34,517 nt of DNA from Paenibacillus mangrovi (GTDB taxonomy: Bacteria; Bacillota; Bacilli; Paenibacillales; Paenibacillaceae). Positions 7,007 through 16,283 of the stretch are shown here, one piece after another; the first letter of the stretch is position 1, and each line of letters begins with the position of its first letter. The notes below the pieces were generated by a model. It saw only the letters and a list, made by a program, of their open reading frames with translations. It made no database searches and had not been told where the DNA came from. The position numbers and the translations under genes are program-made. Location of the stretch: NCBI RefSeq assembly GCF_022898935.1, contig NZ_JALIRP010000022.1:1-34517 (forward strand). The letters run 5' to 3'.

Positions 7007-9224
7007 CTTCCTGTACTTTCTCCGGTTTAATCCTCGCAAAGGAAGATAACCATTCTGGAAGCCACCAGTTGGCCCTGCCCATCAGTTTCATCAGAGCAGG
7101 CACGAGCAGAATCCGAACGATGGTCACATCGATCAGAACAGAAGCGGTCAAACCCAGTCCGAGTGCTTTCATGAGCTCGTTGTCCGTAAACATGAATGCA
7201 CCTGCCACGACAGCCAGGATGAGCGCTGCTCCTGTGATCATTCCCCCGGTTCTCTGCAATCCTATGGCTGTGCTCCGTTCATTATTCCTGTCGTTTCCAT
7301 ATGACTCCGCTATACGTGAGAGCAGCATGACTTCATAATCCATTGAGATTCCGAAGACGACACAGAAAATGAGAACCGGCAGGATGGCAAAAACGCTTCC
7401 GGTATAACTGACATGAATCAAGTCTGCACCATATCCCTGCTGAAAAACAAGCGTTATCAGTCCGAAGCTGGCTCCGAGACTTAATAAATTCATAACCACC
7501 GCCTTCAGCGGTAGTATAACCGAACGGAATGCAGCAAACAGAATCATATAGGTCAGCAGCAGCACGGTGACCAGTACGTAAGGAATGCTGTTTTGAATTC
7601 TATCCATAATATCGAGCTTATAAGCAGGAGATCCCGTCACATAGAAGCTGCGCAACCCTTGCGGTGGATGTTCCCTAAGCTCCTGCACCAGCCTGACAGT
7701 GGCTGGGTCGGATTCCCCGTTCTCCGGCACAACGCCAATGACCGCGGCGTTACCCTTAGCAACATGCAGCCTCTCTACCTCAGTCTGAAGCTCCTTGCTG
7801 ATAACATTCGAATCTTCCTTAAGAAAGCTGGCATAGCTTTCAACCCTGTGCACGCCGGACATATTTCTAAGCTTCGACGTATACGATTTCATCAACCGGA
7901 TTGAGGCAGGATCCTGATAGGGCTGTCCAAACTCCACAGCAATTACAATAGCGTTGGCCTCTTTCATATCATAAGCCTCTTTCATCAGTTCAGCCCCGTA
8001 CCGGGACGTATAGGTTGGAGGAAGTACTTCAGCAGACGGTATTCCCAGCTTCATATTTAGGGCCGGCACTGCTGCTGCAAGTAGAGCAGCAGCAACCACA
8101 ATAGCAATTACGGCCGGACGTGCCATGATGAACTCAGACACGCGGATCCACGCCTGACTTCCTCCGCTGCCGACCCCTGGCTTTTTCCGAAATCTGACCG
8201 GCCAGGCATAGATCCGGTGTCCCAGGATACCTAGCAGTGCAGGTAGAAGAGTGCTCGAGGCGAGCACAGAAGCCAGTACAACCATCATTCCACCTAAAGC
8301 CAGTGAACGAAAAACGGGAAGCTGGATTAAGCAAAGTGCCAGCAGTCCGGCCATTACAGCCCCACTGGAATACAGCACAGATCTGCCTGCCGTCCGGCAG
8401 GCTATGCTCAGCGCTTCTTCGATCGTCCTGCTTCTCAGCTCTTCCCGGAAACGGCTCACCATGAAGAGCGCGTAGTCGATCCCCACAGCAAGACCGAGCA
8501 TGGTGACCATATTCGGCAGATAGTTGCTTAGCGAAATGCCCTGAGCCGCTACAAAATAAAGGCTACCCATGGTAACGGCTACACTTCCAAGTCCGACCGC
8601 GATCGGTAATACTGCGGCGGGAAGTGTGCCGAACAGGAGCAGTAAAATCAAAAGCGCCGCTGGAATTCCGAAGGATTCAGCCCGTACAAGATCATGCTTC
8701 ACAGCGCTGCTCATATCGTGATACACGGCCAAATTACCAGTAATATATGTATGGGTTCCACTCACCTGCGGTACGGCTGCCTTAATGTCCTCAAAATGCC
8801 CCAGAGCTTCACTCGATGTTTCCTTAAGCAGTACGGTAAAAGCCGTAATATCGTCTGTAGCGGGACGGCGAGTGATGATGCTTGGGTACATATCCTGCAC
8901 AAACGACTGAGCGCGTAGCGGAGCAAGCTCTTCCCAAATCCGGTTCTGCGCTTCAGAAGTCGTCAGATTCTCTCCTGACGTGCTTTCGAGCACGATATCT
9001 AGAGAAGCCGCGGACATTCCCAGCTTATTCTCGAGAAAAGTAATCCCGCGTTCGGAAGAACTCCCGGTTGGTACAAAGCCGCTGTCATGAAGCAGAGACG
9101 GTGTGCGAACAGCAAAAAAACCGAGAAAACAAATCAAAAAGACCCATGCTGTAACGACAGCCCAGCGGTAGCGGTATATCAACCTGCCCCACTGCCGGAT
9201 CGGTGTTTTGACCTGTCGCTCCAT
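6987..9224 (-). CDS. MMPL/RND-superfamily exporter
   Basis: The 745-residue protein is a duplicated MMPL unit. Each half has one N-terminal helix, a large extracytoplasmic loop and five to six clustered helices. The first half has the conserved GIDYALFMVSRFREE, the second GISMDYEVMLLSRI; the aspartates in these are the proton-relay positions in the family. The C-terminus is short and charged. Relatives (YdfJ-like, mycobacterial MmpL) move lipids, fatty acids or hydrophobic compounds using the proton gradient; the substrate here is unknown. The ATG has AAGGAGG 7 nt upstream, and the upstream HD-GYP gene stops 12 nt before the start, so the two are co-transcribed. Confidence 0.9.
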   Translation of the reverse strand: MERQVKTPIRQWGRLIYRYRWAVVTAWVFLICFLGFFAVRTPSLLHDSGFVPTGSSSERGITFLENKLGMSAASLDIVLESTSGENLTTSEAQNRIWEELAPLRAQSFVQDMYPSIITRRPATDDITAFTVLLKETSSEALGHFEDIKAAVPQVSGTHTYITGNLAVYHDMSSAVKHDLVRAESFGIPAALLILLLLFGTLPAAVLPIAVGLGSVAVTMGSLYFVAAQGISLSNYLPNMVTMLGLAVGIDYALFMVSRFREELRSRTIEEALSIACRTAGRSVLYSSGAVMAGLLALCLIQLPVFRSLALGGMMVVLASVLASSTLLPALLGILGHRIYAWPVRFRKKPGVGSGGSQAWIRVSEFIMARPAVIAIVVAAALLAAAVPALNMKLGIPSAEVLPPTYTSRYGAELMKEAYDMKEANAIVIAVEFGQPYQDPASIRLMKSYTSKLRNMSGVHRVESYASFLKEDSNVISKELQTEVERLHVAKGNAAVIGVVPENGESDPATVRLVQELREHPPQGLRSFYVTGSPAYKLDIMDRIQNSIPYVLVTVLLLTYMILFAAFRSVILPLKAVVMNLLSLGASFGLITLVFQQGYGADLIHVSYTGSVFAILPVLIFCVVFGISMDYEVMLLSRIAESYGNDRNNERSTAIGLQRTGGMITGAALILAVVAGAFMFTDNELMKALGLGLTASVLIDVTIVRILLVPALMKLMGRANWWLPEWLSSFARIKPEKVQEDSHRSI

Positions 9225-9236
9225 GGATCTGCCTCC

Positions 9237-10349
9237 TTAATACTCTAAAGAAATGGGCTCCGCTTCCGCTCCTCCATCCACCTCTGTAATAATGACAGAC
9301 AGCGTTCGGGCCAGATCCATTTCATAAGGCGTCTGCAGCATTTGACCTTCTGCATCGCCAAAAATCCTTATGACAGGACGATGCGGCATGTTTGAATGAA
9401 TTTTCGAAATCACGCCTGTTTCGCCTGTACTTAATTTCACGGTTAGTCCCGGCGGATAGATCGCCACCCTGTCCCGGAAAAGCTCCAGCTTTTTTTGTTC
9501 GTACAACGTGCCTGAGCCTGAATACAGGACCTCTACGGCCTGATGCGGCAGCATGGCTGGTCTGTAAACCCGATGGGAGGTCATCGCATCATAGGAGTAC
9601 GCTAAGGCCACCCACTGGGCGTATTCATGTATATCGCTACCCTTAATCCCGCGCGGATACCCGCTCCCGTTCAACCTCTCATGATGCTGATAGGCACAAT
9701 GAGCGGCCAGAAGAGGAATATTCGGCTCATCTTTTAATATTTTGTAGCCGATGTCCGTATGAGCCCGCATCATTCGAAACTCTTCATCCGTTAATTTTTG
9801 GGGCTTGAACAGGACACGCTGTGGTATTTGCGTTTTGCCGATATCATGCAGCAGCGCCCCCAGACCAAGCACCATCAGCTGCTCCTGCGTATATCCGTTG
9901 GCAATGCCGAGAACGAGCGTATAGACACAGACATTCAGGGAATGTTTATACAAATATTGGTCCGCCGTACTCATATCCATAAGCAGGATCATCGAATCTT
10001 CCTGGGAGCTGACTTCACAGAGGATGGACTCCATCACTTTGCCAAAATCTTTTCCCAGATGATAGTAACCCTTTGCTATTTTTGAGGTTTCGGACAGGCG
10101 CTTAAAATTTTTGCGGATATTCTGCAGCGCAATGCGGCGTGTTTCCTCCTGAAGCATTTCCGGGATTTCGATCCCCTCTGTCAAACCATCTTCTATGTAA
10201 ATATAGCCGATGTCCAGCTCAATGAGCCGGCGGATCAGCGAAGCTGTCAATTCAACGCCATCAGCCAGAAGAATAATGCCCTCATCGCTGTAAATCTTCT
10301 TGCCGATCCTCATTCCTTCCTGCAGCTTTCGAACGGGTACCAAACGCAA
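9237..10349 (-). CDS. HD-GYP domain protein, predicted cyclic-di-GMP phosphodiesterase
   Basis: The 370-residue protein has an N-terminal domain of about 60 residues (LVPVRKLQEGMRIGKKIYSD, common ahead of Bacillales HD-GYP modules) and an HD-GYP domain with H136, H168-D169 in HDIGKTQIP, H197, HHE at 222-224 and GSGYP at 228-232. These residues form the metal centre and the GYP motif of enzymes that open cyclic-di-GMP. All are present, so activity is plausible. The start is TTG at 10349, with GGAGAGG about 8 nt upstream. It sits between uppP and the MMPL gene on one strand. The plus-strand gene at 13722 is a paralogue with the same motif positions. Confidence 0.9.
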   Translation of the reverse strand: MRLVPVRKLQEGMRIGKKIYSDEGIILLADGVELTASLIRRLIELDIGYIYIEDGLTEGIEIPEMLQEETRRIALQNIRKNFKRLSETSKIAKGYYHLGKDFGKVMESILCEVSSQEDSMILLMDMSTADQYLYKHSLNVCVYTLVLGIANGYTQEQLMVLGLGALLHDIGKTQIPQRVLFKPQKLTDEEFRMMRAHTDIGYKILKDEPNIPLLAAHCAYQHHERLNGSGYPRGIKGSDIHEYAQWVALAYSYDAMTSHRVYRPAMLPHQAVEVLYSGSGTLYEQKKLELFRDRVAIYPPGLTVKLSTGETGVISKIHSNMPHRPVIRIFGDAEGQMLQTPYEMDLARTLSVIITEVDGGAEAEPISLEY

Positions 10350-10369
10350 AGCTTATCCTCTCCTGCCCT

Positions 10370-10405
10370 GAATAACGGACTTAGGCGGCCAAGGCGCCGT
10401 TATTC
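10370..10405. other. Inverted repeat between uppP and the HD-GYP gene
   Basis: GAATAACGG (10370-10378) is repeated inverted as CCGTTATTC (10397-10405) around an 18-nt GC-rich interior. There is no T-run on either side, so a simple terminator is unlikely. It lies 21 nt ahead of the HD-GYP start codon in the transcript and could be a leader hairpin or an operator. Confidence 0.4.
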
Positions 10406-10488
10406 GCTTAATCTGTAGATGAATGTTCAAGTAACGAACCGATACCGTATTCCGGGTTACACCTTCCTTGGCCAGGCAAAAGACGGAA

Positions 10489-11316
10489 TTAATGCATGAT
10501 AAACAGCCAAAAAACGATGGCCAAAATAAACCGGTAAATCGCGAAATGCGTTAGCCGAATTTTTTGAATCCACTTCATAAATAAAAGGACAACGAAATAA
10601 GCAACTACAAATGCGGTAACAAATCCAATCGCGAACAGCCCCAGTGTATCCTTGGTCAAGTTTTGATAGGATTCCAGCATTTCATAACCCGATGCTGCGA
10701 ACATAATCGGAATCGCCATGAGGAATGAAAAATCCGCCGAGGCCTTATAGCTTGCCCCTACCAGCATTCCGCCGGAAATCGAAGAGCCCGAACGCGAAAA
10801 TCCCGGCCACAATACGGAAAGAATCTGATATATACCGATCATAAACACCTGCTTGTAAGACAAATCATCCATGGTTTCAGCTGTAATTGTGGCCTTCGTC
10901 TTATTAAACCATTCCGCAAAGATCATAAACGCACCGCCGACAACCAATGCCCAAAGGACGGTGTTTGCAGTGAACAAGCTTTTAATAAAGTCCCTTGCGA
11001 CATAACCAACGATAAGTGCTGGTGCGATACCGATAAAAACATGCAGCAGATTCAGACGTTTACGCGGGACAAGACTGCCTGCATCGGTATTCATTCTTTT
11101 AATACCGAATAAATCAAGAATGCGCCGCCAATATACCACTGTGATTGCGAGAATCGCCCCTAGCTGAATAACCACCTCAAAAGTTTTCATGATCGGATCC
11201 TGATCATTGTAGCCAAGCAGCTTCGATGTCAGAATCATATGGCCGGTTGATGAAACGGGAATAAATTCCGTAATTCCTTCCACAATCCCCAAAATGATTG
11301 CTGTAATTGTATCCAT
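10489..11316 (-). CDS. uppP: Undecaprenyl-diphosphate phosphatase UppP
   Basis: The 275-residue integral membrane enzyme has the two UppP (BacA) signatures: GIVEGITEFIPVSSTGHMIL at the N-terminus, with the catalytic Glu/His region, and PGFSRSGSSISGG in the second half. It dephosphorylates undecaprenyl diphosphate to recycle the lipid carrier of peptidoglycan and teichoic acid synthesis, and overproduction gives bacitracin resistance. ATG 11316 is chosen because GGGAGG sits 6-7 nt upstream and the next residues match the family start; an upstream in-frame start would lack an RBS. It lies 20 nt after the yunD stop. Confidence 0.95.
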   Translation of the reverse strand: MDTITAIILGIVEGITEFIPVSSTGHMILTSKLLGYNDQDPIMKTFEVVIQLGAILAITVVYWRRILDLFGIKRMNTDAGSLVPRKRLNLLHVFIGIAPALIVGYVARDFIKSLFTANTVLWALVVGGAFMIFAEWFNKTKATITAETMDDLSYKQVFMIGIYQILSVLWPGFSRSGSSISGGMLVGASYKASADFSFLMAIPIMFAASGYEMLESYQNLTKDTLGLFAIGFVTAFVVAYFVVLLFMKWIQKIRLTHFAIYRFILAIVFWLFIMH

Positions 11317-11336
11317 TTCTTCCTCCCCAGGAAATA

Positions 11337-12773
11337 TTAGTGGGCCTGTGCCCATCTGTTTTGCTCACTTTCATCCATACTACTCGGACGCTGCAGTTCC
11401 AGGCGAAGCAGATCGCGGAGAAAATCAGGCAGCAGAAACTCGGGACTATGTCCCAAAGCGATATGCTCATATCCGATGCCAAAAGTGAACATATCAAGCG
11501 TTCCAACCTCATATTCTTGTTCGTCCTGCAGCTGCTCACCTCTAAGTGTAATTTGGACAATCCTATCATAAGGGATAGCGCCTGTATCGTACAAGACTTC
11601 CAAGCCATCAGTCGCTATATTTCCCAAAATTTCGCCACGGAAGCCAAAGCCTCTAATTTCGCGGCTCCAGAACTCTGGAAGCAGGCTTTGTTCCAAGGTG
11701 CGGCGAATGTCCCTCCCTTTGAGCTTGACAACACAGGCGTTAACCGGTGATGGACAGAGCGTATGAAGCAGGCCATACGAAATCTCCCCCTCTGGAAGAG
11801 GTCCAAGCAGCTGCCCGGTGTTAACCAGCGAAATTTCCGTCTTGGTGTATCTGCGCACAGCCTGCGCTAGGAGATTGCCAAACGGGGACTCTCCCGTATA
11901 ATCCAGGGACAAGATACGATCTGTAACCGCCACAGTCTCACTTAAAGCCTCTTCAGCATGAAGCCTATGTCTCACCAGCGCGCTGCTGACGGCTTCATCC
12001 AGTACATCCGTATCAACCGGTCCACAGCCTCCTTCCGTTACAAGATAGGTACCATCTTGCTGCTGCTCCATCCGGATTTTGCCCACGTATTCCCCAAACT
12101 TTCCTGCCCCGCAAACCGTCGTATTGCCGATCTGAAGCGGTTGTTCAAGCAGATGATGGGTATGCCCTCCCAGGATCAAGTCAATGCCCTGAACATGCTC
12201 TGCGAGCTGCTTATCCGTCGCCAGCCCCAGGTGGGATAGCAGGATCACGATGTCCACTTGGGGACGAAGCACCTCGACCTCTTTTCGGATCACATCCTCT
12301 GGCTCGAGTGCATCCAAGCCTAGTAGCTCATAGAACGCCGAAAACGGAGCCGTGGCGCCGGTAATCCCTATTTTGACATCCCCCTTTTCGATGATGGTGT
12401 GCTTCTTCATCCAGACCGGAGGGGCACCCGTTGTCTTTTCAATAATATTACAGCACACCACTTCAGCCATTAGCTCTGCATAGGCGCGGCTGAGATCTTC
12501 AGGCGTCAGCGTCAGTCCCTCATTGTTTCCTATTGTAATAACGTCATATCCGGTCAAATTCAGGATATCGACGTTGGCTCCGCCCATGGTACCTTCTGTT
12601 TCCACGGCCGTCCGGTCAATATGGTCGCCGATATCTACCACTAGCAGAGGACTGCCGCTATTCTTCTCGCGCTGGCCGGCTATATATGCTGCAATGGAGC
12701 TCACCTTTTCAAAATGGCTGTGTATATCATTCGTGTGCAGTATGGTAATGCATTTAGGCTGGTTCCCCTGCAT
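11337..12773 (-). CDS. yunD: YunD-like 5'-nucleotidase/metallophosphatase
   Basis: The 478-residue protein has an N-terminal calcineurin-like metallophosphatase domain with metal-ligand motifs HTNDIHSH, VDIGDHID, GNNE, LLSHLGL and GGHTHH, and a C-terminal 5'-nucleotidase domain (SLVNTGQLLGPLP..., TLCPSPVNACVVKL). There is no signal peptide, so it is probably cytoplasmic, as for B. subtilis YunD. Relatives hydrolyse nucleotides or UDP-sugars; the exact substrate is unproven. The ATG has AAGGAAGGA 8 nt upstream. It is divergent from the moaD-moaE gene across a 133-bp promoter region and probably leads a yunD-uppP-HD-GYP-MMPL unit. Confidence 0.88.
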   Translation of the reverse strand: MQGNQPKCITILHTNDIHSHFEKVSSIAAYIAGQREKNSGSPLLVVDIGDHIDRTAVETEGTMGGANVDILNLTGYDVITIGNNEGLTLTPEDLSRAYAELMAEVVCCNIIEKTTGAPPVWMKKHTIIEKGDVKIGITGATAPFSAFYELLGLDALEPEDVIRKEVEVLRPQVDIVILLSHLGLATDKQLAEHVQGIDLILGGHTHHLLEQPLQIGNTTVCGAGKFGEYVGKIRMEQQQDGTYLVTEGGCGPVDTDVLDEAVSSALVRHRLHAEEALSETVAVTDRILSLDYTGESPFGNLLAQAVRRYTKTEISLVNTGQLLGPLPEGEISYGLLHTLCPSPVNACVVKLKGRDIRRTLEQSLLPEFWSREIRGFGFRGEILGNIATDGLEVLYDTGAIPYDRIVQITLRGEQLQDEQEYEVGTLDMFTFGIGYEHIALGHSPEFLLPDFLRDLLRLELQRPSSMDESEQNRWAQAH

Positions 12774-12906
12774 AGCTAAAGTCCTTCCTTTCTTTCCGGG
12801 TGCAATTGGGCTAAAGTCACAAGCAGCCCCTAAGGCATTAGCATAACATTTTCAAAACGGATATGGTATATTGGATAGACTAACATCCATGTTTGAGGTG
12901 AACATT

Positions 12907-13629
12907 ATGCTTCTTCGCATTCAATTATTTGCTGGTCTTGCAGAACGGCTGCAAACCTCTGTTCTTTCCTATTCTGTTCAAAAATCCGAAATAACCGCTG
13001 ATGAGCTGAAAATAGAGCTGTCAAAGACCTACCCGGAGGCTGCCTCACAGATTACCGTTTCTTTTGTCGCTGTAAATCAGGAATATGCACCAGGGGACTA
13101 CCTTATTACGGAAGGAGCTGAAATTGCTCTGATCCCACCCGTTTCCGGGGGCGACGGACAGGACTCCGTACATGCTCTATCCAAGGACGGCCGCTACTGC
13201 ATTACGGACCAGCCTCTTTCGATCGATGAAGTGACGTCCAAAGTGCTGAATCCGAACCATGGAGCGACCCTCTCCTTCGTAGGTACAACTCGCGAAATGA
13301 CCGGTGACCAGCGCACGGTGCATCTGGAGTATGAGGCCTATATCCCAATGGCACTCTCCCAGCTGGAAGCGATCGGCAAAGATATTGATTCCCGCTGGCC
13401 GGGTACCTTATGCGCCATTTCACACCGGATTGGCAAGGTAGATATTATGGAAACCAGCGTCATTATTGCTATCTCAACCGGACACCGGGAGGATTGCTAT
13501 GAAGCCAGCCGGTACGCCATTGAAAAACTCAAGCAATCGGTCCCAATTTGGAAAAAGGAAATCTGGGACGATGGTTCCGAATGGAAAGGCCATCAAAAAG
13601 GTCCCTGGGACCCAACAGCAAGCCTTTAG
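12907..13629 (+). CDS. moaDE: MoaD-MoaE fusion (molybdopterin synthase)
   Basis: The 240-residue single chain joins both molybdopterin synthase subunits. Residues 1-82 are a ubiquitin-like MoaD ending in PPVSGG (Gly81-Gly82), exactly where free MoaD ends. Residues about 95-240 are MoaE, with the GATLSFVGTTRE segment, YEAY, HRIGKVDI and the catalytic lysine region VPIWKKEIW. The enzyme adds two sulfurs to cyclic pyranopterin. MoaD needs a free C-terminal Gly-Gly to be adenylated and thiocarboxylated, so the fusion should be cleaved after Gly82, as shown for mycobacterial MoaX. ATG 12907 is chosen because GAGGTG is 6-7 nt upstream and the MoaD fold begins at LLRIQLFAGLAERL. No other molybdenum-cofactor gene is in the window. 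Confidence 0.95.
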   Translation: MLLRIQLFAGLAERLQTSVLSYSVQKSEITADELKIELSKTYPEAASQITVSFVAVNQEYAPGDYLITEGAEIALIPPVSGGDGQDSVHALSKDGRYCITDQPLSIDEVTSKVLNPNHGATLSFVGTTREMTGDQRTVHLEYEAYIPMALSQLEAIGKDIDSRWPGTLCAISHRIGKVDIMETSVIIAISTGHREDCYEASRYAIEKLKQSVPIWKKEIWDDGSEWKGHQKGPWDPTASL

Positions 13630-13646
13630 ATCTAGCAATCTTGGCA

Positions 13647-13675
13647 TTGTCAATCCAATTTTTTCTTGATATGAT
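13647..13675 (+). promoter_or_regulatory. Sigma-A-type promoter of the second HD-GYP gene
   Basis: TTGTCA (13647-13652), a 17-nt spacer and TATGAT (13670-13675) lie 46 nt ahead of the TTG start at 13722, directly after the moaD-moaE stop. Confidence 0.7.
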
Positions 13676-13721
13676 AGTTGATAACAGATGTCGATTTTTG
13701 AAGAATGGAGTGACGTATTGC

Positions 13722-14771
13722 TTGAAAGTGCATGTCACAGACTTAAAGCCGGGCGATCGGCTGCTTGCAGATACCTTTAGCGAATTCGGTCTTCACGTAT
13801 TGCAAAAAGGGACGAAGCTGAATGAGGAAGGTATCGATAAGCTGATGCAGCACGGTGTTAGCTACGCGGATGTTGAGCCTGCTGTTCATCAGCCGGAGAT
13901 CTTGATGCTCCGCTCCCAGCAGTATGAGCATTTACTAAAAACAAAACCCTTTTTAGAGCAAGCTGTAGACGGATTCGAGTCCATGTACTTGGAAGCGTTA
14001 GCAACCGGCCGCTTTAATGAAACCGTGGTTGATGATATCATGGAGCCTCTGGTCGATCAATTAAAGGAACATAAAGACGTTGTTTCACTGATGCTCTGTA
14101 TTGACCAGCATGACGATTATACATATAATCACTCGATGCAGGTGGGCATTCTATCCTATTACATTGCATCCTGGCTCGGATTTTCCAAAGAGGAAGCCTA
14201 TGAAGCAGGCAGAGCCGGCTATCTTCACGACATCGGAAAGTGCCGGATTCCGGGAAGTTTGCTGAACAAGCCAGGTAAACTTACTCCAGAAGAGTTCGAA
14301 GAAATGAAGCTTCATACGATTTACGGACATGACATCATCCGTGCCTCCTCGCCTGATACCATCCCGGCACTCGTTGCCCTCCAGCATCATGAACGTGATG
14401 ATGGCAGCGGATATCCACATGCTCTCGACAAAAAAGATATCCATCCTTTCTCGCGCATTACGGCCATAGCTGACGTATTCAGCGCTATGAGCATGAATCG
14501 CGTCTATCAGTCCAAGCAGGAGCTGCTTACGGTTATGCGTGAGCTGCACAGCATGAGTTTTGGGAAGCTCAGCGCCAATGCTACCCAGGCATTTATCCGC
14601 CATATGCTTCCTAACTTCATCGGCAAAAATGTCATTCTCACAACTGGAGAAAGAGGCACCATCGTTATGACCAATCCCGCTGACTTCTTCCGCCCGCTCG
14701 TGAACACCAAAGAACGGTTTGTTGACCTCTCCTCCGAGCGTGATATCGGTATCGATCAGATTTTCTTATAA
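13722..14771 (+). CDS. HD-GYP domain protein, predicted cyclic-di-GMP phosphodiesterase (second copy)
   Basis: The 349-residue protein has the same plan as the minus-strand HD-GYP at 9237-10349: a 55-60 residue N-terminal domain (HVTDLKPGDRLLADTFSEFG) followed by HD-GYP with HD at 169-170 in HDIGKCRIP, HHE at 222-224 and GSGYP at 228-232. The motif positions are identical to those of its neighbour, so they are paralogues. The frame is open further upstream, but TTG 13722 (or GTG 13728) fits best: it follows the promoter at 13647-13675, a GGAG lies 11 nt before it, and the domain begins there. It ends just before a bidirectional terminator shared with sufB. Confidence 0.88.
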   Translation: MKVHVTDLKPGDRLLADTFSEFGLHVLQKGTKLNEEGIDKLMQHGVSYADVEPAVHQPEILMLRSQQYEHLLKTKPFLEQAVDGFESMYLEALATGRFNETVVDDIMEPLVDQLKEHKDVVSLMLCIDQHDDYTYNHSMQVGILSYYIASWLGFSKEEAYEAGRAGYLHDIGKCRIPGSLLNKPGKLTPEEFEEMKLHTIYGHDIIRASSPDTIPALVALQHHERDDGSGYPHALDKKDIHPFSRITAIADVFSAMSMNRVYQSKQELLTVMRELHSMSFGKLSANATQAFIRHMLPNFIGKNVILTTGERGTIVMTNPADFFRPLVNTKERFVDLSSERDIGIDQIFL

Positions 14772-14788
14772 AATTTTATATCTAAAAT

Positions 14789-14828
14789 AAAAAAGTGTCC
14801 CAGGCAGAATTGCCGGGACACTTTTTTT
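14789..14828. terminator. Bidirectional terminator between HD-GYP gene and sufB
   Basis: AAAAAGTGTCCC pairs with GGGACACTTTTT around an inner GGCA/TGCC stem (14803-14806 with 14811-14814). The A-run on one side and T-run on the other let it end both converging transcripts. Confidence 0.95.
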
Positions 14829-14858
14829 GGCGAACGGAAGCTTAATAGACACACAAGC

Positions 14859-16256
14859 TTATCCGATACTGCCTTCCATTTCGAATTTGATCAAACGGTT
14901 CATCTCTACCGCATATTCCATCGGCAGTTCCTTCGTAAACGGCTCGATGAAGCCCATAACGATCATTTGCGTCGCTTCCGCTTCGGTCAGACCGCGGCTC
15001 ATGAGGTAGAACAATTGATCCTCGGATACCTTCGAAACCGTAGCTTCGTGTTCAAGAACGATATTGTCATTCTTGATCTCGTTGTACGGAATTGTATCCG
15101 AAGTGGATTCATTATCGAGAATCAGCGTATCGCATTTGATGTTGGCTTTCGCGCCGTCGGCATTGCGTCCGAAGGAAGCCAGACCGCGGTAGGTTACTTT
15201 ACCGCCATGCTTACTGATCGATTTCGATACGATCGTCGAGGTGGTATCCGGAGCTAAGTGAATCATTTTCGCTCCGGCATCCTGGTGCTGGCCTTTGCCT
15301 GCAACCGCGATGGACAATACCATGCCTTTCGCGCCGCGTCCTTTCAAGAGGACCGCAGGATATTTCATCGTCAGCTTGGAGCCGATGTTGCCGTCCACCC
15401 ATTCCATGGTTGCATTCTCTTCGGCAACAGCACGCTTGGTCACGAGGTTGTAGATGTTTGGCGCCCAGTTTTGGATTGTAGTATAACGAACGCGAGCATC
15501 TTTTTTACAGATAATCTCGACGACCGCACTGTGCAGCGAGTTGGTGCTGTAGATTGGAGCTGTACAGCCTTCAACATAGTGAACGAAGCTGCCTTCGTCC
15601 GCGATGATGAGCGTACGTTCGAATTGTCCCATGTTCTCGGAGTTGATGCGGAAATACGCCTGCAGCGGGATTTCGCATTTAACGCCTTTAGGAACGTAGA
15701 TGAAGCTTCCTCCGGACCACACTGCGCTGTTCAAAGCCGCAAATTTATTGTCGGATGGAGGAACAACGGATGCAAAATGCTCTCTGAAGATTTCCGGATG
15801 CTCTTTCAGAGCCGTATCGGTATCCATGAAGATAACGCCCTGATCTTCCAGATCCTTTTGCATATTGTGATATACGACTTCGGATTCGTACTGGGCGGAT
15901 ACGCCGGCGAGGAACTTTTGCTCCGCTTCAGGAATACCTAGCTTGTCGAAGGTTTCCTTGATTTCGGAAGGAACCTCCTCCCAAGTCTTGCCTTGCTTTT
16001 CGGAAGGTCTTACGTAGTACTGGATATCGTTAAAGTCCAGCTCGTCGAGGTCGCCGCCCCATTTTGGCATCGGCATTTTCTCGAACTGCTCGAGGGATTT
16101 CAAACGAAACTCCAGCATCCATTCTGGTTCATTTTTGATTTTGGAAATTTCGGTTACGATCTCACGGGTCAAACCTTTGCCCGTTTGGAAAACCGCTTTG
16201 TGCTCATCGCGGAACCCATATTTGTACTCTTCTATTTCAGGGGCTTTTTTAGCCAT
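14859..16256 (-). CDS. sufB: Fe-S cluster assembly scaffold SufB
   Basis: The 465-residue protein matches SufB over its full length: the N-terminal YKYGFRDEHKAVFQTGKGL, the central beta-helix (SFIYVPKGVKCEIPLQAYFRIN, EGCTAPIYS) and the conserved C-terminus with EHEATVSKVSEDQLFYLMSRG. SufB builds the nascent iron-sulfur cluster in the SufBC2D complex. ATG 16256 has GGGAGG 9 nt upstream and gives the family's standard length; the in-frame extension to 16277 lacks an RBS. It is the last gene of sufCDSUB, a typical Firmicutes order with SufU in place of SufE. Confidence 0.97.
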   Translation of the reverse strand: MAKKAPEIEEYKYGFRDEHKAVFQTGKGLTREIVTEISKIKNEPEWMLEFRLKSLEQFEKMPMPKWGGDLDELDFNDIQYYVRPSEKQGKTWEEVPSEIKETFDKLGIPEAEQKFLAGVSAQYESEVVYHNMQKDLEDQGVIFMDTDTALKEHPEIFREHFASVVPPSDNKFAALNSAVWSGGSFIYVPKGVKCEIPLQAYFRINSENMGQFERTLIIADEGSFVHYVEGCTAPIYSTNSLHSAVVEIICKKDARVRYTTIQNWAPNIYNLVTKRAVAEENATMEWVDGNIGSKLTMKYPAVLLKGRGAKGMVLSIAVAGKGQHQDAGAKMIHLAPDTTSTIVSKSISKHGGKVTYRGLASFGRNADGAKANIKCDTLILDNESTSDTIPYNEIKNDNIVLEHEATVSKVSEDQLFYLMSRGLTEAEATQMIVMGFIEPFTKELPMEYAVEMNRLIKFEMEGSIG

Positions 16257-16283
16257 GGGTTTGAACCTCCCTATCATTTATGA

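Noticed and set aside
13548..13721. Upstream extension of the second HD-GYP frame into moaD-moaE
   Set aside because: It would overlap the moaD-moaE 3' end and include the gene's own promoter; the domain begins at 13722.
15258..15941. Long plus-strand frame (227 residues) opposite sufB
   Set aside because: sufB on the other strand is a full-length, strongly conserved gene; the antisense frame has no recognisable domain or RBS.
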